DNA of 64,000 bases from Kitasatospora sp. MAP12-44 (GTDB lineage Bacteria > Actinomycetota > Actinomycetes > Streptomycetales > Streptomycetaceae), in NCBI RefSeq assembly GCF_029892095.1, contig NZ_JARZAE010000004.1, positions 2,170,001 through 2,234,000 on the forward strand, read 5' to 3'. Positions 16,941 through 25,220 of this stretch are shown in pieces. The position numbers were made by a program, and so were the translations under genes. How positions within the stretch are numbered: the stretch's first letter is position 1; each line of letters starts with the position of its first letter. The notes under the pieces are model-generated. The model was not told where the DNA came from. It was given only the letters and a program-made list of their open reading frames with translations, and made no database searches.

Positions 16941-17014
16941 AGGCACCTCCATCGAACCCGCGGGTGGCGGGAACTTGTGCAGAGCGATCTTGTTCGGTGA
17001 TTCTGGATCTTGCG

Positions 17015-17028
17015 GCGGGAGTTCCCGC
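17015..17028. promoter_or_regulatory. Inverted repeat in the divergent M20 / AsnC-regulator promoter region
   Basis: GCGGGAGTTCCCGC has perfect 6-bp arms around GT. It is 75 bp before the M20 start and 36 bp before the regulator start, a place suited to an autoregulating Lrp/AsnC protein. Confidence 0.45.
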
Positions 17029-17063
17029 GATTTCGCAGGATCCCACCACGAGGAGGCGCTCTG

Positions 17064-18164
17064 ATGAACGAATCCACCGGTAGTCGACCGCGACCGACGC
17101 CCGAGGTGGCAGTGGACGAGGTGACAGTGGACGAGCTGGACCTCGCCCTGGTGAACGCGATGCAACTGCGGCCCCGGGCACCCTGGTCGCTGCTCGGCCA
17201 GACCCTCGGGATCAGCCCGGTCACCGCTGCCCGCCGCTGGCGCCGGCTCTCGGAGGCCGGGATCGCCTGGGTGACCGCCTACGGTCTGCCGCACCCCGAG
17301 GACCGCGGGTGCGTCGCCTACCTCGACCTCGACTGCGCTCCCGGCCGGCTCCGGCAGATCGCCGACGAGCTGGCCGAGGACCCGCACGTGATGAGCATCG
17401 AACATCTCTCCCAGGGCTGCGACCTCGTCGTCACCGCCGCCTTCACCGACCTGGCGATGGTCTCCCGGTACACCACCGAACGGCTCGGCCGGCTCCCCGG
17501 GGTCAACGCCGTCCGCGTCCACCTGGCGACCGGCTTCTACGCCGAGGGGATCCGCTGGCGACTGGACTCACTGGACCCCACCCAGCGCGTGGAGCTGCAC
17601 GACGATCACCCGGCGGGCAACGGGCCACCCTCCGGCGTACGAGCCGAAGTCCGCGAAGAAGACCGGGAGTTGCTCATCAGACTGGGCGTCGACGGCCGCC
17701 TCGACCAAGCCGAGCTGGCCGCCGCCACCGGGCTCAGCCCGTCCACGCTGCGCCGCCGCCTCGACCGGCTGGCCGCCTCCGACGCGATCCGCTTCCGCTG
17801 CGAGATCGCCGCCCGCGACGCCGGCCGGCCGGTCATGGCGACCTTCCGGGCCGATCTTCCCCCGGACCGGCTCGATGAGGTCGGCCTCCAGCTCGCCCGA
17901 CTCCCCGAGATCCGGCTGTGCGTGTCCGTCACCGGCCCGCACAACCTCATCCTCTCCGTCTGGCAGCGCTCCCTCGCCGACGTTCACCGGCTGGAAACCG
18001 CGCTCGCCCGCAGGTTCCCCGACCTGCGAGTGGCCGAGCGCCGCGTGTCGCTACGCACCGTGAAACGGATGGGCCGGATCCTCGACGCGGACGGCCGCGC
18101 GGTCCGCGCCGTTCCGATGGACATCTGGCGAGACCCGATCCCCGTCTCCTTTCCGGGCACCTGA
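17064..18164 (+). CDS. Lrp/AsnC family regulator with two HTH-ligand units
   Basis: 366 aa, about twice the usual AsnC length. Two winged-helix segments are visible: residues about 25-75 (DELDLALVNAMQLRPRAPWS, GISPVTAARRWRRL) and about 200-245 (LGVDGRLDQAELAAATGLSPSTLRRRLDRL). Each is followed by an AsnC-like ligand-binding stretch (EHLSQGCDLVVTAAF; LCVSVTGPHNLILSVW). Tandem forms like this occur in actinomycetes. ATG at 17064 has GAGGAGG upstream; an earlier ATG at 17010 would put extra Arg-rich residues in front. It is divergent from the M20 amidohydrolase, which makes an amino-acid-linked substrate for both plausible. Confidence 0.9.
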   Translation: MNESTGSRPRPTPEVAVDEVTVDELDLALVNAMQLRPRAPWSLLGQTLGISPVTAARRWRRLSEAGIAWVTAYGLPHPEDRGCVAYLDLDCAPGRLRQIADELAEDPHVMSIEHLSQGCDLVVTAAFTDLAMVSRYTTERLGRLPGVNAVRVHLATGFYAEGIRWRLDSLDPTQRVELHDDHPAGNGPPSGVRAEVREEDRELLIRLGVDGRLDQAELAAATGLSPSTLRRRLDRLAASDAIRFRCEIAARDAGRPVMATFRADLPPDRLDEVGLQLARLPEIRLCVSVTGPHNLILSVWQRSLADVHRLETALARRFPDLRVAERRVSLRTVKRMGRILDADGRAVRAVPMDIWRDPIPVSFPGT

Positions 18165-18214
18165 CCGGCGGAGTCTGGCGCGCGGGGGTGGGCGCGGCGG
18201 GGTGTGATGGGGGT

Positions 18215-18376
18215 ATGACACAACACTGGTTGGTCAGGTGGACCGATGAACTGATGCGTCTCACGGAGGACTTGACCCAGGAGCAGGCGGCCGACTTCGT
18301 GCGGCGCGTCTACGCCGCGGGGCACGAGGCCGGGATCGCCGATGCGGCTGCGGAGGCGCGCCGGGAGCGGGAGTAG
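18215..18376 (+). CDS. Small acidic hypothetical protein
   Basis: 53 aa, helical and charged (WTDELMRLTEDLTQEQAADFV, AGIADAAAEARRERE). No cysteines, signal or membrane segment. ATG at 18215 follows a G-rich ribosome site. Coding use looks real (codon third positions mostly G/C), but no family is recognised. Confidence 0.5.
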   Translation: MTQHWLVRWTDELMRLTEDLTQEQAADFVRRVYAAGHEAGIADAAAEARRERE

Positions 18377-18605
18377 CGGGAGTAACCGGCAGGGTCAGCG
18401 GCGCACCGCCGCCAGCCGGTACTGTCATGCGATATACCCGCCGGGTGCGACCACCGGCGTGAGGTGTCCCGATACCGGCCCGGTTCTGCTGTAGCCGTGT
18501 AACGGACCCGCTGACCGGGGCGGTTGCGCGCGTAGGGTCCACCGTAGCGGGGATCCAGAGAGTGGGTCCCAGGCAGCGGGATCGGCTCGACGGAGGAGAG
18601 ACGCT

Positions 18606-19286
18606 ATGCGTTCACGGCTGGCACGAATGATGGTTCCGACCGCCGTCCTGGCCACGGCGGCACTGACCATGACCGCCTGCTCGTCGAGCGGCTCGAGCGG
18701 CTCGACCGGCGGTGGCACCGCCGCCGGCGGCAGCAGCAGCCAGCAGCCGGCGTCCTCGACGGCGCCGGTTTCACCGTCGGGCCAGTCCGCTCAGTCCGGT
18801 CAGTCTGCGCAGTCCGCTCAGCCGGCGGGATCGCGGACGGCACAGCCCGTCTCGCAGGCCGGTGCGGGGTCGGCGTGCGCCAGCAGCCAGCTGAGCGTGG
18901 CCCTGGCCAACCAGGGTGTCGGCGCGGGCCAGTTCTACGCCGACCTCGTCTTCACCAACACCTCCGCGACCAGCTGCACCCTCACCGGCTACCCGGGCGT
19001 CTCGTACGTCGGCGCCAACGGCGTCCAGTCCGGCAACCCGGCCCAGCGCAGCAGCGTCGACCCGGTCACCACCGTCACGCTCAAGCCGCACGGCACCGCC
19101 AGCGCCCAGCTCCACGACAGCAACGGCATCAGCGGCTACTCCCCCACGCAGTGCCAGCTCACGCCCGCCAACGGCCTGCGCGTCTACCCGCCCGGCCAGA
19201 CGGCGGCGCTCTTCCTCCCCTGGCAGACGCAGCACTGCGCGGGCCTGAGCATCAACCCCCTCACCATCGGGGCGGTCAAGGCCTGA
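18606..19286 (+). CDS. DUF4232 domain lipoprotein
   Basis: 226 aa. The signal peptide ends in a lipobox-like LTMTACSS (Cys25), so the mature protein is probably lipid-anchored outside the membrane. Residues about 26-85 are a Ser/Gly/Gln-rich linker with SGQSAQ-type repeats. The C-terminal 140 residues fit DUF4232, a beta-rich domain of unknown role (ADLVFTNTSATSCTLTGYPGV, two Cys likely bonded, and a later CQL/HCAG pair). ATG at 18606 has GGAGGAG upstream. Confidence 0.9.
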   Translation: MRSRLARMMVPTAVLATAALTMTACSSSGSSGSTGGGTAAGGSSSQQPASSTAPVSPSGQSAQSGQSAQSAQPAGSRTAQPVSQAGAGSACASSQLSVALANQGVGAGQFYADLVFTNTSATSCTLTGYPGVSYVGANGVQSGNPAQRSSVDPVTTVTLKPHGTASAQLHDSNGISGYSPTQCQLTPANGLRVYPPGQTAALFLPWQTQHCAGLSINPLTIGAVKA

Positions 19287-19422
19287 CGCCCTGACGCCCT
19301 GACGCCGGGGTTCAGATCTGCAGCTCCGGCGGGAACCCGGTCCACCGCAGGTCGGCGGGCAGATGGCTGACATCGTTTTGACTCCCAGTCTCCCTGGCGT
19401 GGGCGCCGGGGATTCCTAGCGC

Positions 19423-19443
19423 GTCCCGCGCATCCGCTGCGCG
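19423..19443. other. Perfect hairpin inside the decayed IS element
   Basis: CCCGCGC and GCGCGGG arms are separated by ATCCGCT. This is a 7-bp stem in the part that corresponds to the omega-RNA scaffold or right end of the element. Confidence 0.5.
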
Positions 19444-19649
19444 GGGCGTGCTACCTGGTTCCTGGTTCCTTCCCCGTGGTGGGGAGTTGTGCCCGTGCCC
19501 CTCCGATTGCCGACCGGTGGGTCTTACCAGGCTCCGCAAGCGTTTACCTCACTCGGTCACCCGGTGAGGGCCGGTACGTCCCCCGGTATGTGCTGCTGGG
19601 CCGCCCGGATACGGCGTCCCTCGAACTTGACGGCGCGGGCCGCGTTGAC

Positions 19650-19846
19650 GTGTCCAAGCTGGTCAACAGCCTCAAAGGCGTCAGCTCCCGTCGGATGCGC
19701 CAGGAGTTCCCGCAACTGGCCGGCCACTACTGGCGCGCACAGAAGCTCTGGTCCGGCTCGTACTTCGCCGGCTAGGTCGGCGGCGCACCGATCAGCGCAC
19801 TCCGCCAGTACATCGAGCAGCAGAACCGAACGGCCTCGACCTTGGC
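19650..19846 (+). pseudogene. IS200-type TnpA transposase remnant
   Basis: From residue VSKLVNSLKGVSSRR the translation matches the intact TnpA at 40.2-40.6 kb (SKLVNSLKGVSSRY, then YFAG, GGAP and YIE). The N-terminal half with the HUH motif is missing, and a TAG stop at 19773-19775 interrupts the frame after SYFAG. The catalytic tyrosine segment LRQYIEQQN lies beyond that stop. The gene cannot encode active transposase. Confidence 0.8.
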
Positions 19847-20194
19847 CTACCCCCTGCGCGGAGCGCGCTCCGGCGCTCCGCGCCTACAGGCCAAGGATTC
19901 GCTTCACCACCGGACCGAAGCCCGATGCACTGCGAATAATCCCGGTAGCGCGTGACCGTTCCTGACATACTCGCGTTCCTTTTCGCCCCGCTGTGATCTT
20001 GTCCCTGCTGGGACGCAGCGCCTGGCCGCCCGGTTCCTGCCCGCGTGTTGACGGAACGTCGAGGCCGGAGAGCGTCCCGGACCTGTCCCCCGAGCCGCCC
20101 GAGCCGTCCGGGGCAGCGCGGCGGCGCCCACGGAACGCCTTAGGCTGAGAGCGTCCGCAGCCAGCACACGTCAGCACGTCAGCAGGAGCCGAAG

Positions 20195-20833
20195 ATGCCG
20201 GAGGTCCGCCCGCGACGACCGGCACGGCCTCGCGAGGAGGTGCTGGCAGCGGCCATGGCGGCGATCGCCGAGCACGGGCTGGCCAAACTGACCATGGCCG
20301 GCCTCGGCAAGCAGCTGCAGATGAGCGCCGGCCACCTGCTCTACTACTTCGGCAGCAAGGACCAGCTGCTGCTGGAGACCCTGCGCTGGAGCGAGGAGCA
20401 GCTCGGCGAGCGCCGGCGCGCGGTGCTCGGACAGCCGGGGCTGAGCGCGTGGGACCGGTTCACCGCGTACGCGGACCTCTACCTGGCGGACGGCCCGGGC
20501 GATCCGCGCTGGATCCTCTGGGTCGAGGTCTGGGGCCGCTCCCCGGCGAGTGAGGAGATCCGGCAGGGGCAGCTGGCGATCGAGGCCCCCTGGCAGGCCG
20601 ACCTGGAGGCGCTGATCCGGGACGGCTCGGCGGCCGGCGAGTTCGCCCCCGGCGCGGCCGACGAGCGGGCCGTCCAGCTGCGGGCGGTCCTGGACGGCTT
20701 CTCGGTGCCGCTCGCGGTCGGCCTGCCCGGCGTCCGGCGCGCGGAGAGCGCTGCCCGGGTGGCGGCGGTGGCGGCGGCGGTGCTGGGGATCGAGCCGGAC
20801 GGAACCCCGGACAGGAACCCGGCCGGGCGCTAG
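20195..20833 (+). CDS. TetR/AcrR family regulator
   Basis: 212 aa. N-terminal HTH (EEVLAAAMAAIAEHGLAKLTMAGLGKQ, then SAGHLLYYFGSKDQLL) is typical of TetR. The C-terminal ligand domain resembles the BetI-type group (WILWVEVWGRSPASEEIR). ATG at 20195 has CAGGAG upstream. Its stop codon overlaps the stop of the convergent PP2C-like gene in the palindrome CTAG (20830-20833). No adjacent exporter is present, so the target is unknown. Confidence 0.9.
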   Translation: MPEVRPRRPARPREEVLAAAMAAIAEHGLAKLTMAGLGKQLQMSAGHLLYYFGSKDQLLLETLRWSEEQLGERRRAVLGQPGLSAWDRFTAYADLYLADGPGDPRWILWVEVWGRSPASEEIRQGQLAIEAPWQADLEALIRDGSAAGEFAPGAADERAVQLRAVLDGFSVPLAVGLPGVRRAESAARVAAVAAAVLGIEPDGTPDRNPAGR

Positions 20834-21996
20834 TCGGTCCAGAGTGCGACGGCGGTGCGGTCGTCGGCGTAACCCTTGGCGCGGACCTGGACCTGGCGCA
20901 GGAAGTCGACCGAGCCCGGCGGGTGCGGGTGCGCCCAGTGGGTGGCCAGGAAGTGTGCGACGGCGGGCTCCTCGGCGATCGGGTCGGCCAGCCCGGGGGT
21001 ACCGAGCAGCAGGATGTCGCCGGGGGTCGCGGGGACCAGCCGGAACCGGAACGGGCGCGGTTCGGGGGCGGCCACCGGGCCGTCGGGGTGGTGCAGCAGA
21101 CGTGCGGCGTACGCGTCGATCCAGTGGCCGGCGCGCAGCAGGTAGAGGCCGCCGGGGCCGACGCCGAAGGCCGCGCGGTGGGTGGAGGCGGGGTCGAGCG
21201 AGATCAGCAGGCAGTGCAGCGCACCGGCGTCCGGCGCCAGCGAGCGCAGGGTGGCGGAGGCGCTGACGGTGAGGCGCTGCAGGCCGTAGCGGAGGCGGTC
21301 GCGGGCGCCCTCGCGCAGGTCGGTGGCCAGTTCGGCGCGGCTGCGACCGATCGCCTCGGCGAGCTGGGCGACGGCTTGGCGGACGGTGTCCGAGACATCG
21401 GCGGCGTCGGCGGCGTCGGCCGTGTCGGCGGTGCGGGCGCGGCTGCCCAGGACGGCGAGCAGCAGGCCCTCGGGGCCCTCGCCGAAGCGGGTGAGCAGCA
21501 GGGCGTCGCTGCGCGACTCACCGCGGTAGCGGGCGGAGTCGCCGCGGACGGAGGCGGCGCGCAGCGTGAAGCCGGCGTACTGGGCGCCGTCGAGGACGGT
21601 GTCGGGGACGACCGCGGCCACCCGCTCGGGGAGTGCGGCGGGGAGGACGGTGGGTTCGGGGACGTACGTCGGAGGCCGGCCGCCGACGTAGGGGGCCGGC
21701 CGGGGCACGTCGGGGGCTTTCGGTACGGGCGCGGGCGCGGGCGCGGGCACAGCGACGGACTCGGGTTCCGGCTCAGCAACGGGCTCGGGCTCGGGCTCAG
21801 CAACGGGCTCGGGCTCGGGTTCCGGCTCGCTCCCGATCTGCGCCCCGAGCGGTCCGACGATCGAGGCGACCGAGTCGAACCAGTCGTCCACCGTCGCCTC
21901 CCCCGCGTCGGCCGTCGGAGTGTCCGGCAGGCTGCCGGCCGGGCCCTCGTAGACCTGGCCCCACCATCCGTCGGCGGGCGCACCCTGGTTGCTCAT
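20830..21996 (-). CDS. PP2C-like protein with Glu-Pro repeats
   Basis: 388 aa. The N-terminal region up to about residue 120 is acidic and disordered, with EPEPEPVAEPEPEPVAEPEP-type repeats. The C-terminal 230 residues look like a divergent PP2C domain (RGDSARYRGESRSDALLLTRFG, DRTAVALW at the end, GDILLLGTPGL). The classic PP2C metal aspartates are not clearly present, so it may be a pseudo-phosphatase. ATG at 21996 has AGGAG upstream. The overlap with the TetR gene is tail to tail. Confidence 0.7.
   Translation of the reverse strand: MSNQGAPADGWWGQVYEGPAGSLPDTPTADAGEATVDDWFDSVASIVGPLGAQIGSEPEPEPEPVAEPEPEPVAEPEPESVAVPAPAPAPVPKAPDVPRPAPYVGGRPPTYVPEPTVLPAALPERVAAVVPDTVLDGAQYAGFTLRAASVRGDSARYRGESRSDALLLTRFGEGPEGLLLAVLGSRARTADTADAADAADVSDTVRQAVAQLAEAIGRSRAELATDLREGARDRLRYGLQRLTVSASATLRSLAPDAGALHCLLISLDPASTHRAAFGVGPGGLYLLRAGHWIDAYAARLLHHPDGPVAAPEPRPFRFRLVPATPGDILLLGTPGLADPIAEEPAVAHFLATHWAHPHPPGSVDFLRQVQVRAKGYADDRTAVALWTD
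21776..21829 (-). repeat. 24-nt tandem repeat encoding the EPEPEPVA units
   Basis: AGCAACGGGCTCGGGCTC-type units are repeated two to three times and encode the Glu-Pro/Val-Ala repeats of the PP2C-like protein. Length change by whole units stays in frame. Confidence 0.7.
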
Positions 21997-22287
21997 CTGC
22001 CGGCTCCTCGTCCGTGAATGCCGTCACCGGCCGGAGGCTGGGTCGATCGTCATTCTGCCCATGGCGGTCGCCCGTGTCCGGGCTTTCGGTACGACGGGGG
22101 CCGATCAGGCCAGGTCGGTCGGCTCGCGGCCGTCCGCGAGTGAAGCGCGGCCCGATCGAGAAATGATCCCGAGCCAATGCCGAGCCAACGCCGATCCGAC
22201 CCCGAGCCGATCCCGAAACAATCCGGAGCGAAGCAGGACGAATCATCCGAACGGCGGCTGGATGAATCCGAAAGTGAGGGCTTAGGA

Positions 22288-22303
22288 GGGGGACCGCTCC
22301 CCC
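22288..22303. promoter_or_regulatory. Short inverted repeat upstream of the secreted Pro-rich gene
   Basis: GGGGGA and TCCCCC arms are separated by CCGC. The repeat lies 25 bp before the probable start at 22328. Could be an operator or a weak terminator. Confidence 0.35.
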
Positions 22304-22327
22304 CATTCGGCCCATTAATATGTGCGC

Positions 22328-22816
22328 ATGACCGCGCCAGGACCTCTGAGACCGACCACGGGGAGCGCCGCACTCGCGGGCCGCCCGGCGGGGGCGCTCT
22401 GGGTCCTGCTGCTGATCGGTTTCCTGGTCGGGCTGCCCTGCGCCGGTACCGCGCACGCCGCGGCCGCCACCACCGCGGTCACCACCACCATCGGCGCCGC
22501 CGAGCACCACGCCCAACCGGAGCCGCAGCCGACCGGCGCGCGCAGCGCCCACCCGGCGCCCCCGGCGGCGTCCCCGCTCCCCCCGCTGACCTTGTGCACC
22601 GCCGACGACCCGGTTCCCCCACCGGGCGACGGCTGCTCCAACCTCCCGTTCTGCAGCCAGGACGCGCAGCTGCCGAACGCTCCCCCCCACCCCGAGCCGG
22701 CCGCGCCGCCGCAGCTGGTCACGTTCCGTGCGATGACCACCGTCCGTCCGGCGGGCAGCACCCCCGGCACCGCGACGGCCCCCGATCTCCACCTGCTCCA
22801 GGTCAACCGGACCTAG
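22328..22816 (+). CDS. Secreted proline-rich hypothetical protein
   Basis: 162 aa. A positive N-terminus and hydrophobic core (ALWVLLLIGFLVGLPCAGTAHA) look like a Sec signal peptide with cleavage after about residue 43. The rest is Pro/Ala/His-rich, has a pair of Cys (GCSNLPFCSQ) and no known domain. There is no ribosome site right before the ATG at 22328, but TTAATA lies about 10 nt upstream, so the mRNA may be leaderless. A GTG at 22322 is the alternative start. Confidence 0.55.
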   Translation: MTAPGPLRPTTGSAALAGRPAGALWVLLLIGFLVGLPCAGTAHAAAATTAVTTTIGAAEHHAQPEPQPTGARSAHPAPPAASPLPPLTLCTADDPVPPPGDGCSNLPFCSQDAQLPNAPPHPEPAAPPQLVTFRAMTTVRPAGSTPGTATAPDLHLLQVNRT

Positions 22817-22964
22817 GCGGAACCCGCCGCCGATCCCGCCCGGCCCGCACCGCGCCCTGCCCGCAGGGCGCATCGGGATCCGGACGGACCCGGCGGTCCC
22901 TCCTCCCCTGCCTCACCTCATTCCGCCGCGCGCAGAGCGTTCGGCGGGGACAAGGAAGATCCCC

Positions 22965-23633
22965 GTGGGTTCCGCCTCCAAGCAGTCCAACAAGAAGTCC
23001 GCCGGCGGCAAGCAGGCGGTCGCCGACCGCCGCGAGCGGATCGTGCAGCTGCGCGCCGAGGAGCAGCGCCGCGAGCGCCGCAACAAGATCATCGCCTTCT
23101 CGGTGGCCGCGGTCGTGGTGATCGGCGCGGTCGGCGCGGGCGGTTACGTGATCAAGAGCGCCAACGACAAGAAGGCCGCCAAGGTCGCCGCCGCCAAGGC
23201 GCCGATCGCGGGCGTCCAGACGTACAGCAACCTCACCCGCAACCACGTGACCACGCCGGTCAGTTACCCGCAGACCCCGCCGGTCGGCGGCGACCACAAC
23301 CCGGTCTGGCTCAACTGCATGGGCACCGTCTACGACAAGCCGGTGCAGAACGAGAACGCGGTCCACTCGCTGGAGCACGGCGCCGTCTGGGTCACCTACA
23401 ACGCCAAGGCCACCGCGGACGACATCACGACGCTCTCCGACAAGGTCAAGGCCACCCCGTACTCGCTGATGAGCCCGTACCCGACCGAGAAGGGCACCAT
23501 CACGCTGACCGCGTGGGGCACCCAGCTCGTCCTGGACAGCGCCAAGGACCCGCGGGTGGAGCAGTTCTTCACCAAGTACGTCCAGGGTCCGCAGACCCAG
23601 GAGCCGGGCGCCTCCTGCAGCACCGCCGGGTGA
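22965..23633 (+). CDS. DUF3105 domain membrane protein
   Basis: 222 aa. A charged Lys/Arg/Glu-rich N-terminal tail (about residues 1-42) precedes one transmembrane helix (IIAFSVAAVVVIGAVGAGGYVI) and an extracytoplasmic DUF3105 domain (PVGGDHNPVWLNCMGTVYDKP, VHSLEHGAVWVTYN). The conserved His/Cys residues suggest metal or redox chemistry, but the role is unknown. GTG at 22965 follows CAAGGAAG. It overlaps the DUF305 gene start, and the two are usually paired in actinomycetes. Confidence 0.9.
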   Translation: MGSASKQSNKKSAGGKQAVADRRERIVQLRAEEQRRERRNKIIAFSVAAVVVIGAVGAGGYVIKSANDKKAAKVAAAKAPIAGVQTYSNLTRNHVTTPVSYPQTPPVGGDHNPVWLNCMGTVYDKPVQNENAVHSLEHGAVWVTYNAKATADDITTLSDKVKATPYSLMSPYPTEKGTITLTAWGTQLVLDSAKDPRVEQFFTKYVQGPQTQEPGASCSTAG

Positions 23634-24361
23634 GCGCCGCCATGACGAATCGCAGCACGAAGAGCGCCGGGGCCACCGAGTCCGACGGCACGGACGGCCT
23701 CGCGGGCTCGCGCGCCCCGGTCCGGCGGCGGGTGCTGTGGTGGCCGGCCGCGCTGGCGGCCGCCGTCGCCCTCTGCCTGGGTGTGCCGGCGCTGCTCGCG
23801 GGCAGTACGACGGCCTCCGGCACGGTGCTGACCGCGCCGGCCACCGACTCGCCCGACGCCGGGTTCGCCCGGGACATGTCGACGCATCACCAGCAGGCGA
23901 TCGACCTGTCCTTCATCATCCGGGACCGGACGGACAACGCGGAGGTCCGCGACCTGGCCTTCGACATCATCAACACCCAGGCCAACCAGCGCGGGATGAT
24001 GATGGGTTGGCTCGCCCAGTGGGGGCTCACCCAGAACTCCCCGGCCGCGCCGATGGCCTGGATGCAGATGGCGCCCTACCAGGCGCACGACGGTTCGCTG
24101 ATGCCCGGGATGGCGACCAACACGCAGCTGGACCAGCTGCGTGCGCTCAGCGGCAAGGCCGCCGAGATCTTCTACCTCCAGCTGATGATGCAGCACCACA
24201 CGGGCGGCATCGCGATGGCGCAGGGGTATGTGGAGCTCGCGAAGAACCCGGCGGAGAAGAGCCTGGCGCAGTCGATGGTGGCGGGCCAGACCGGGGAGCT
24301 CCAGCTGATGACGACGATGCTCGCCGAGCGCGGAGCCAAGCCGCTGCCGCTCAGCCAGTAG
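23630..24361 (+). CDS. DUF305 domain protein, membrane-anchored
   Basis: 243 aa. A single transmembrane segment near residue 35-55 (LWWPAALAAAVALCLGVPAL) and an extracytoplasmic DUF305 helical domain with two His-rich motifs, DMSTHHQQAIDLS and MMQHHTGGIAMA, likely metal-binding. GTG at 23630 overlaps the DUF3105 stop (GTGA), which suggests translational coupling; ATG at 23642 is the alternative. Physiological role unknown, though such proteins are often linked to copper or metal handling by context in other species. Confidence 0.85.
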   Translation: MSAAMTNRSTKSAGATESDGTDGLAGSRAPVRRRVLWWPAALAAAVALCLGVPALLAGSTTASGTVLTAPATDSPDAGFARDMSTHHQQAIDLSFIIRDRTDNAEVRDLAFDIINTQANQRGMMMGWLAQWGLTQNSPAAPMAWMQMAPYQAHDGSLMPGMATNTQLDQLRALSGKAAEIFYLQLMMQHHTGGIAMAQGYVELAKNPAEKSLAQSMVAGQTGELQLMTTMLAERGAKPLPLSQ

Positions 24362-24392
24362 CTCGCACAGTTAGGTCACACAGCACAGCGCC

Positions 24393-24440
24393 GAGCCCGC
24401 CCGCCGCCCCTCGGGGCAGCGGGCGGGCTCGGGCCTTTTT
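24393..24440 (+). terminator. Rho-independent terminator after the DUF305 gene
   Basis: Long GC stem with arms GAGCCCGCCCGCCGCCCC and GGGGCAGCGGGCGGGCTC around a short loop, followed by GGGCC and a T5 run at about 24435. Confidence 0.9.
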
Positions 24441-24550
24441 CTGTCGGTCGGCGAGTCTGTCGGACCCCGAACCAATCGTTGCCGGAAGTACTCCCGCAGA
24501 GATCTGGTCGGCAACAGAGGCATGTGCTACGAACCGCTACGCTGTCGCCC

Positions 24551-25207
24551 ATGCCGTCGCAGCCCCACCCCGATCCCGCGGGTTCAGCCTCCGCCCGTCG
24601 CACGCCGTCCGCGACCGGCCAGCAGGGACCAGCCCCGAGCGGACGCGGCTCGATCCTGGAGGACGTGCTGGCCATCGAGCGCGCCCAGCGGCTGACCGAC
24701 GTGGTCACCCGGCTGCGCCGGGCGCTGCGCAGCAGCATCCGCACGGACTACCCGTGGGAGTCGCTGCCGATGGCCCAGGTCGAGCTGCTGCAGACGCTGG
24801 CCGCCGCTCCCCTGCGGGTCGGTGAGCTGGCGGCGCGTCAGCGGTTGGCGCCCAACACCGTCAGCGGACTGGTCGGCAAGCTGCTGGAGGCCGGGTTCGT
24901 GGACCGGCAGGCCGACCCGGGCGACCGCCGCACGGCGCGGATCGCGCTCACCGAGGCGGGGCAGCAGCAGCTGCTCGACTGGCAGCAGGCGCATGAGCGG
25001 CGGATCGCCAACGCGCTGGCCACCCTCTCCGCCGCCGACCACGACGCGGTGATGGCCGCCCTGCCGGGTCTGGACCGGCTCGCCAAGGCCCTGGCCGGCG
25101 CCACCCCCGCGACCGGCACCAGCACCGTCGGCGGCGACAGCACCGTCGGCGGCAACAGCACCGTCGGCGGCAACACCGGCGGCGACAGCGGCGAACGGAT
25201 CGCCTGA
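24551..25207 (+). CDS. MarR family regulator
   Basis: 218 aa. Winged-helix MarR core at about residues 45-175 (ELLQTLAAAPLRVGELAARQRLAPNTVSGLVGKL, DPGDRRTARIALTEAG is the wing). The N-terminus is a Ser/Pro/Gly linker and the C-terminal 25 residues are STVGGD/N repeats. ATG at 24551 has no ribosome site, but TACGCT lies 8 nt upstream, matching a leaderless promoter. The target is unknown, as neither neighbour is a typical MarR-controlled gene. Confidence 0.88.
   Translation: MPSQPHPDPAGSASARRTPSATGQQGPAPSGRGSILEDVLAIERAQRLTDVVTRLRRALRSSIRTDYPWESLPMAQVELLQTLAAAPLRVGELAARQRLAPNTVSGLVGKLLEAGFVDRQADPGDRRTARIALTEAGQQQLLDWQQAHERRIANALATLSAADHDAVMAALPGLDRLAKALAGATPATGTSTVGGDSTVGGNSTVGGNTGGDSGERIA
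25121..25174 (+). repeat. Three 18-nt repeats at the end of the MarR gene
   Basis: AGCACCGTCGGCGGCGAC-type units (25121-25138, 25139-25156, 25157-25174) encode STVGGD, STVGGN, STVGGN. Confidence 0.85.
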
Positions 25208-25220
25208 CCGACGGGCGAGG

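Larger units (their letters stand above)
19377..19930 (+). mobile_element. Decayed IS200/IS605-type element, mirror-oriented
   Basis: The right part (19650 onward) keeps the C-terminal half of a TnpA on the plus strand. Going left, on the minus strand, comes a stretch ending in GGAGACTGGGAGTCAA (19377-19392 by complement), which resembles the right-end/omega-RNA tail of the intact element at 41.9 kb (GGGGAGGAGTCAC). On the far side GGCCAAGGATTCGCTTC at about 19888 matches GGCCAAGGATCGCATTC of the intact left end (reverse strand near 40150). So the order right end, tnpB tail, tnpA tail, left end is kept, with an internal deletion. Boundaries are approximate. Confidence 0.55.

Noticed and set aside
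16952..17522. N-terminal extension of the M20 protein
   Set aside because: It overlaps the divergent AsnC-type gene in antisense, and the GGAGG site defines a start at 16940.
19312..19539. 75-codon minus-strand frame as a gene
   Set aside because: Falls within and beside the decayed IS element and shows no domain; better explained as element remnant.
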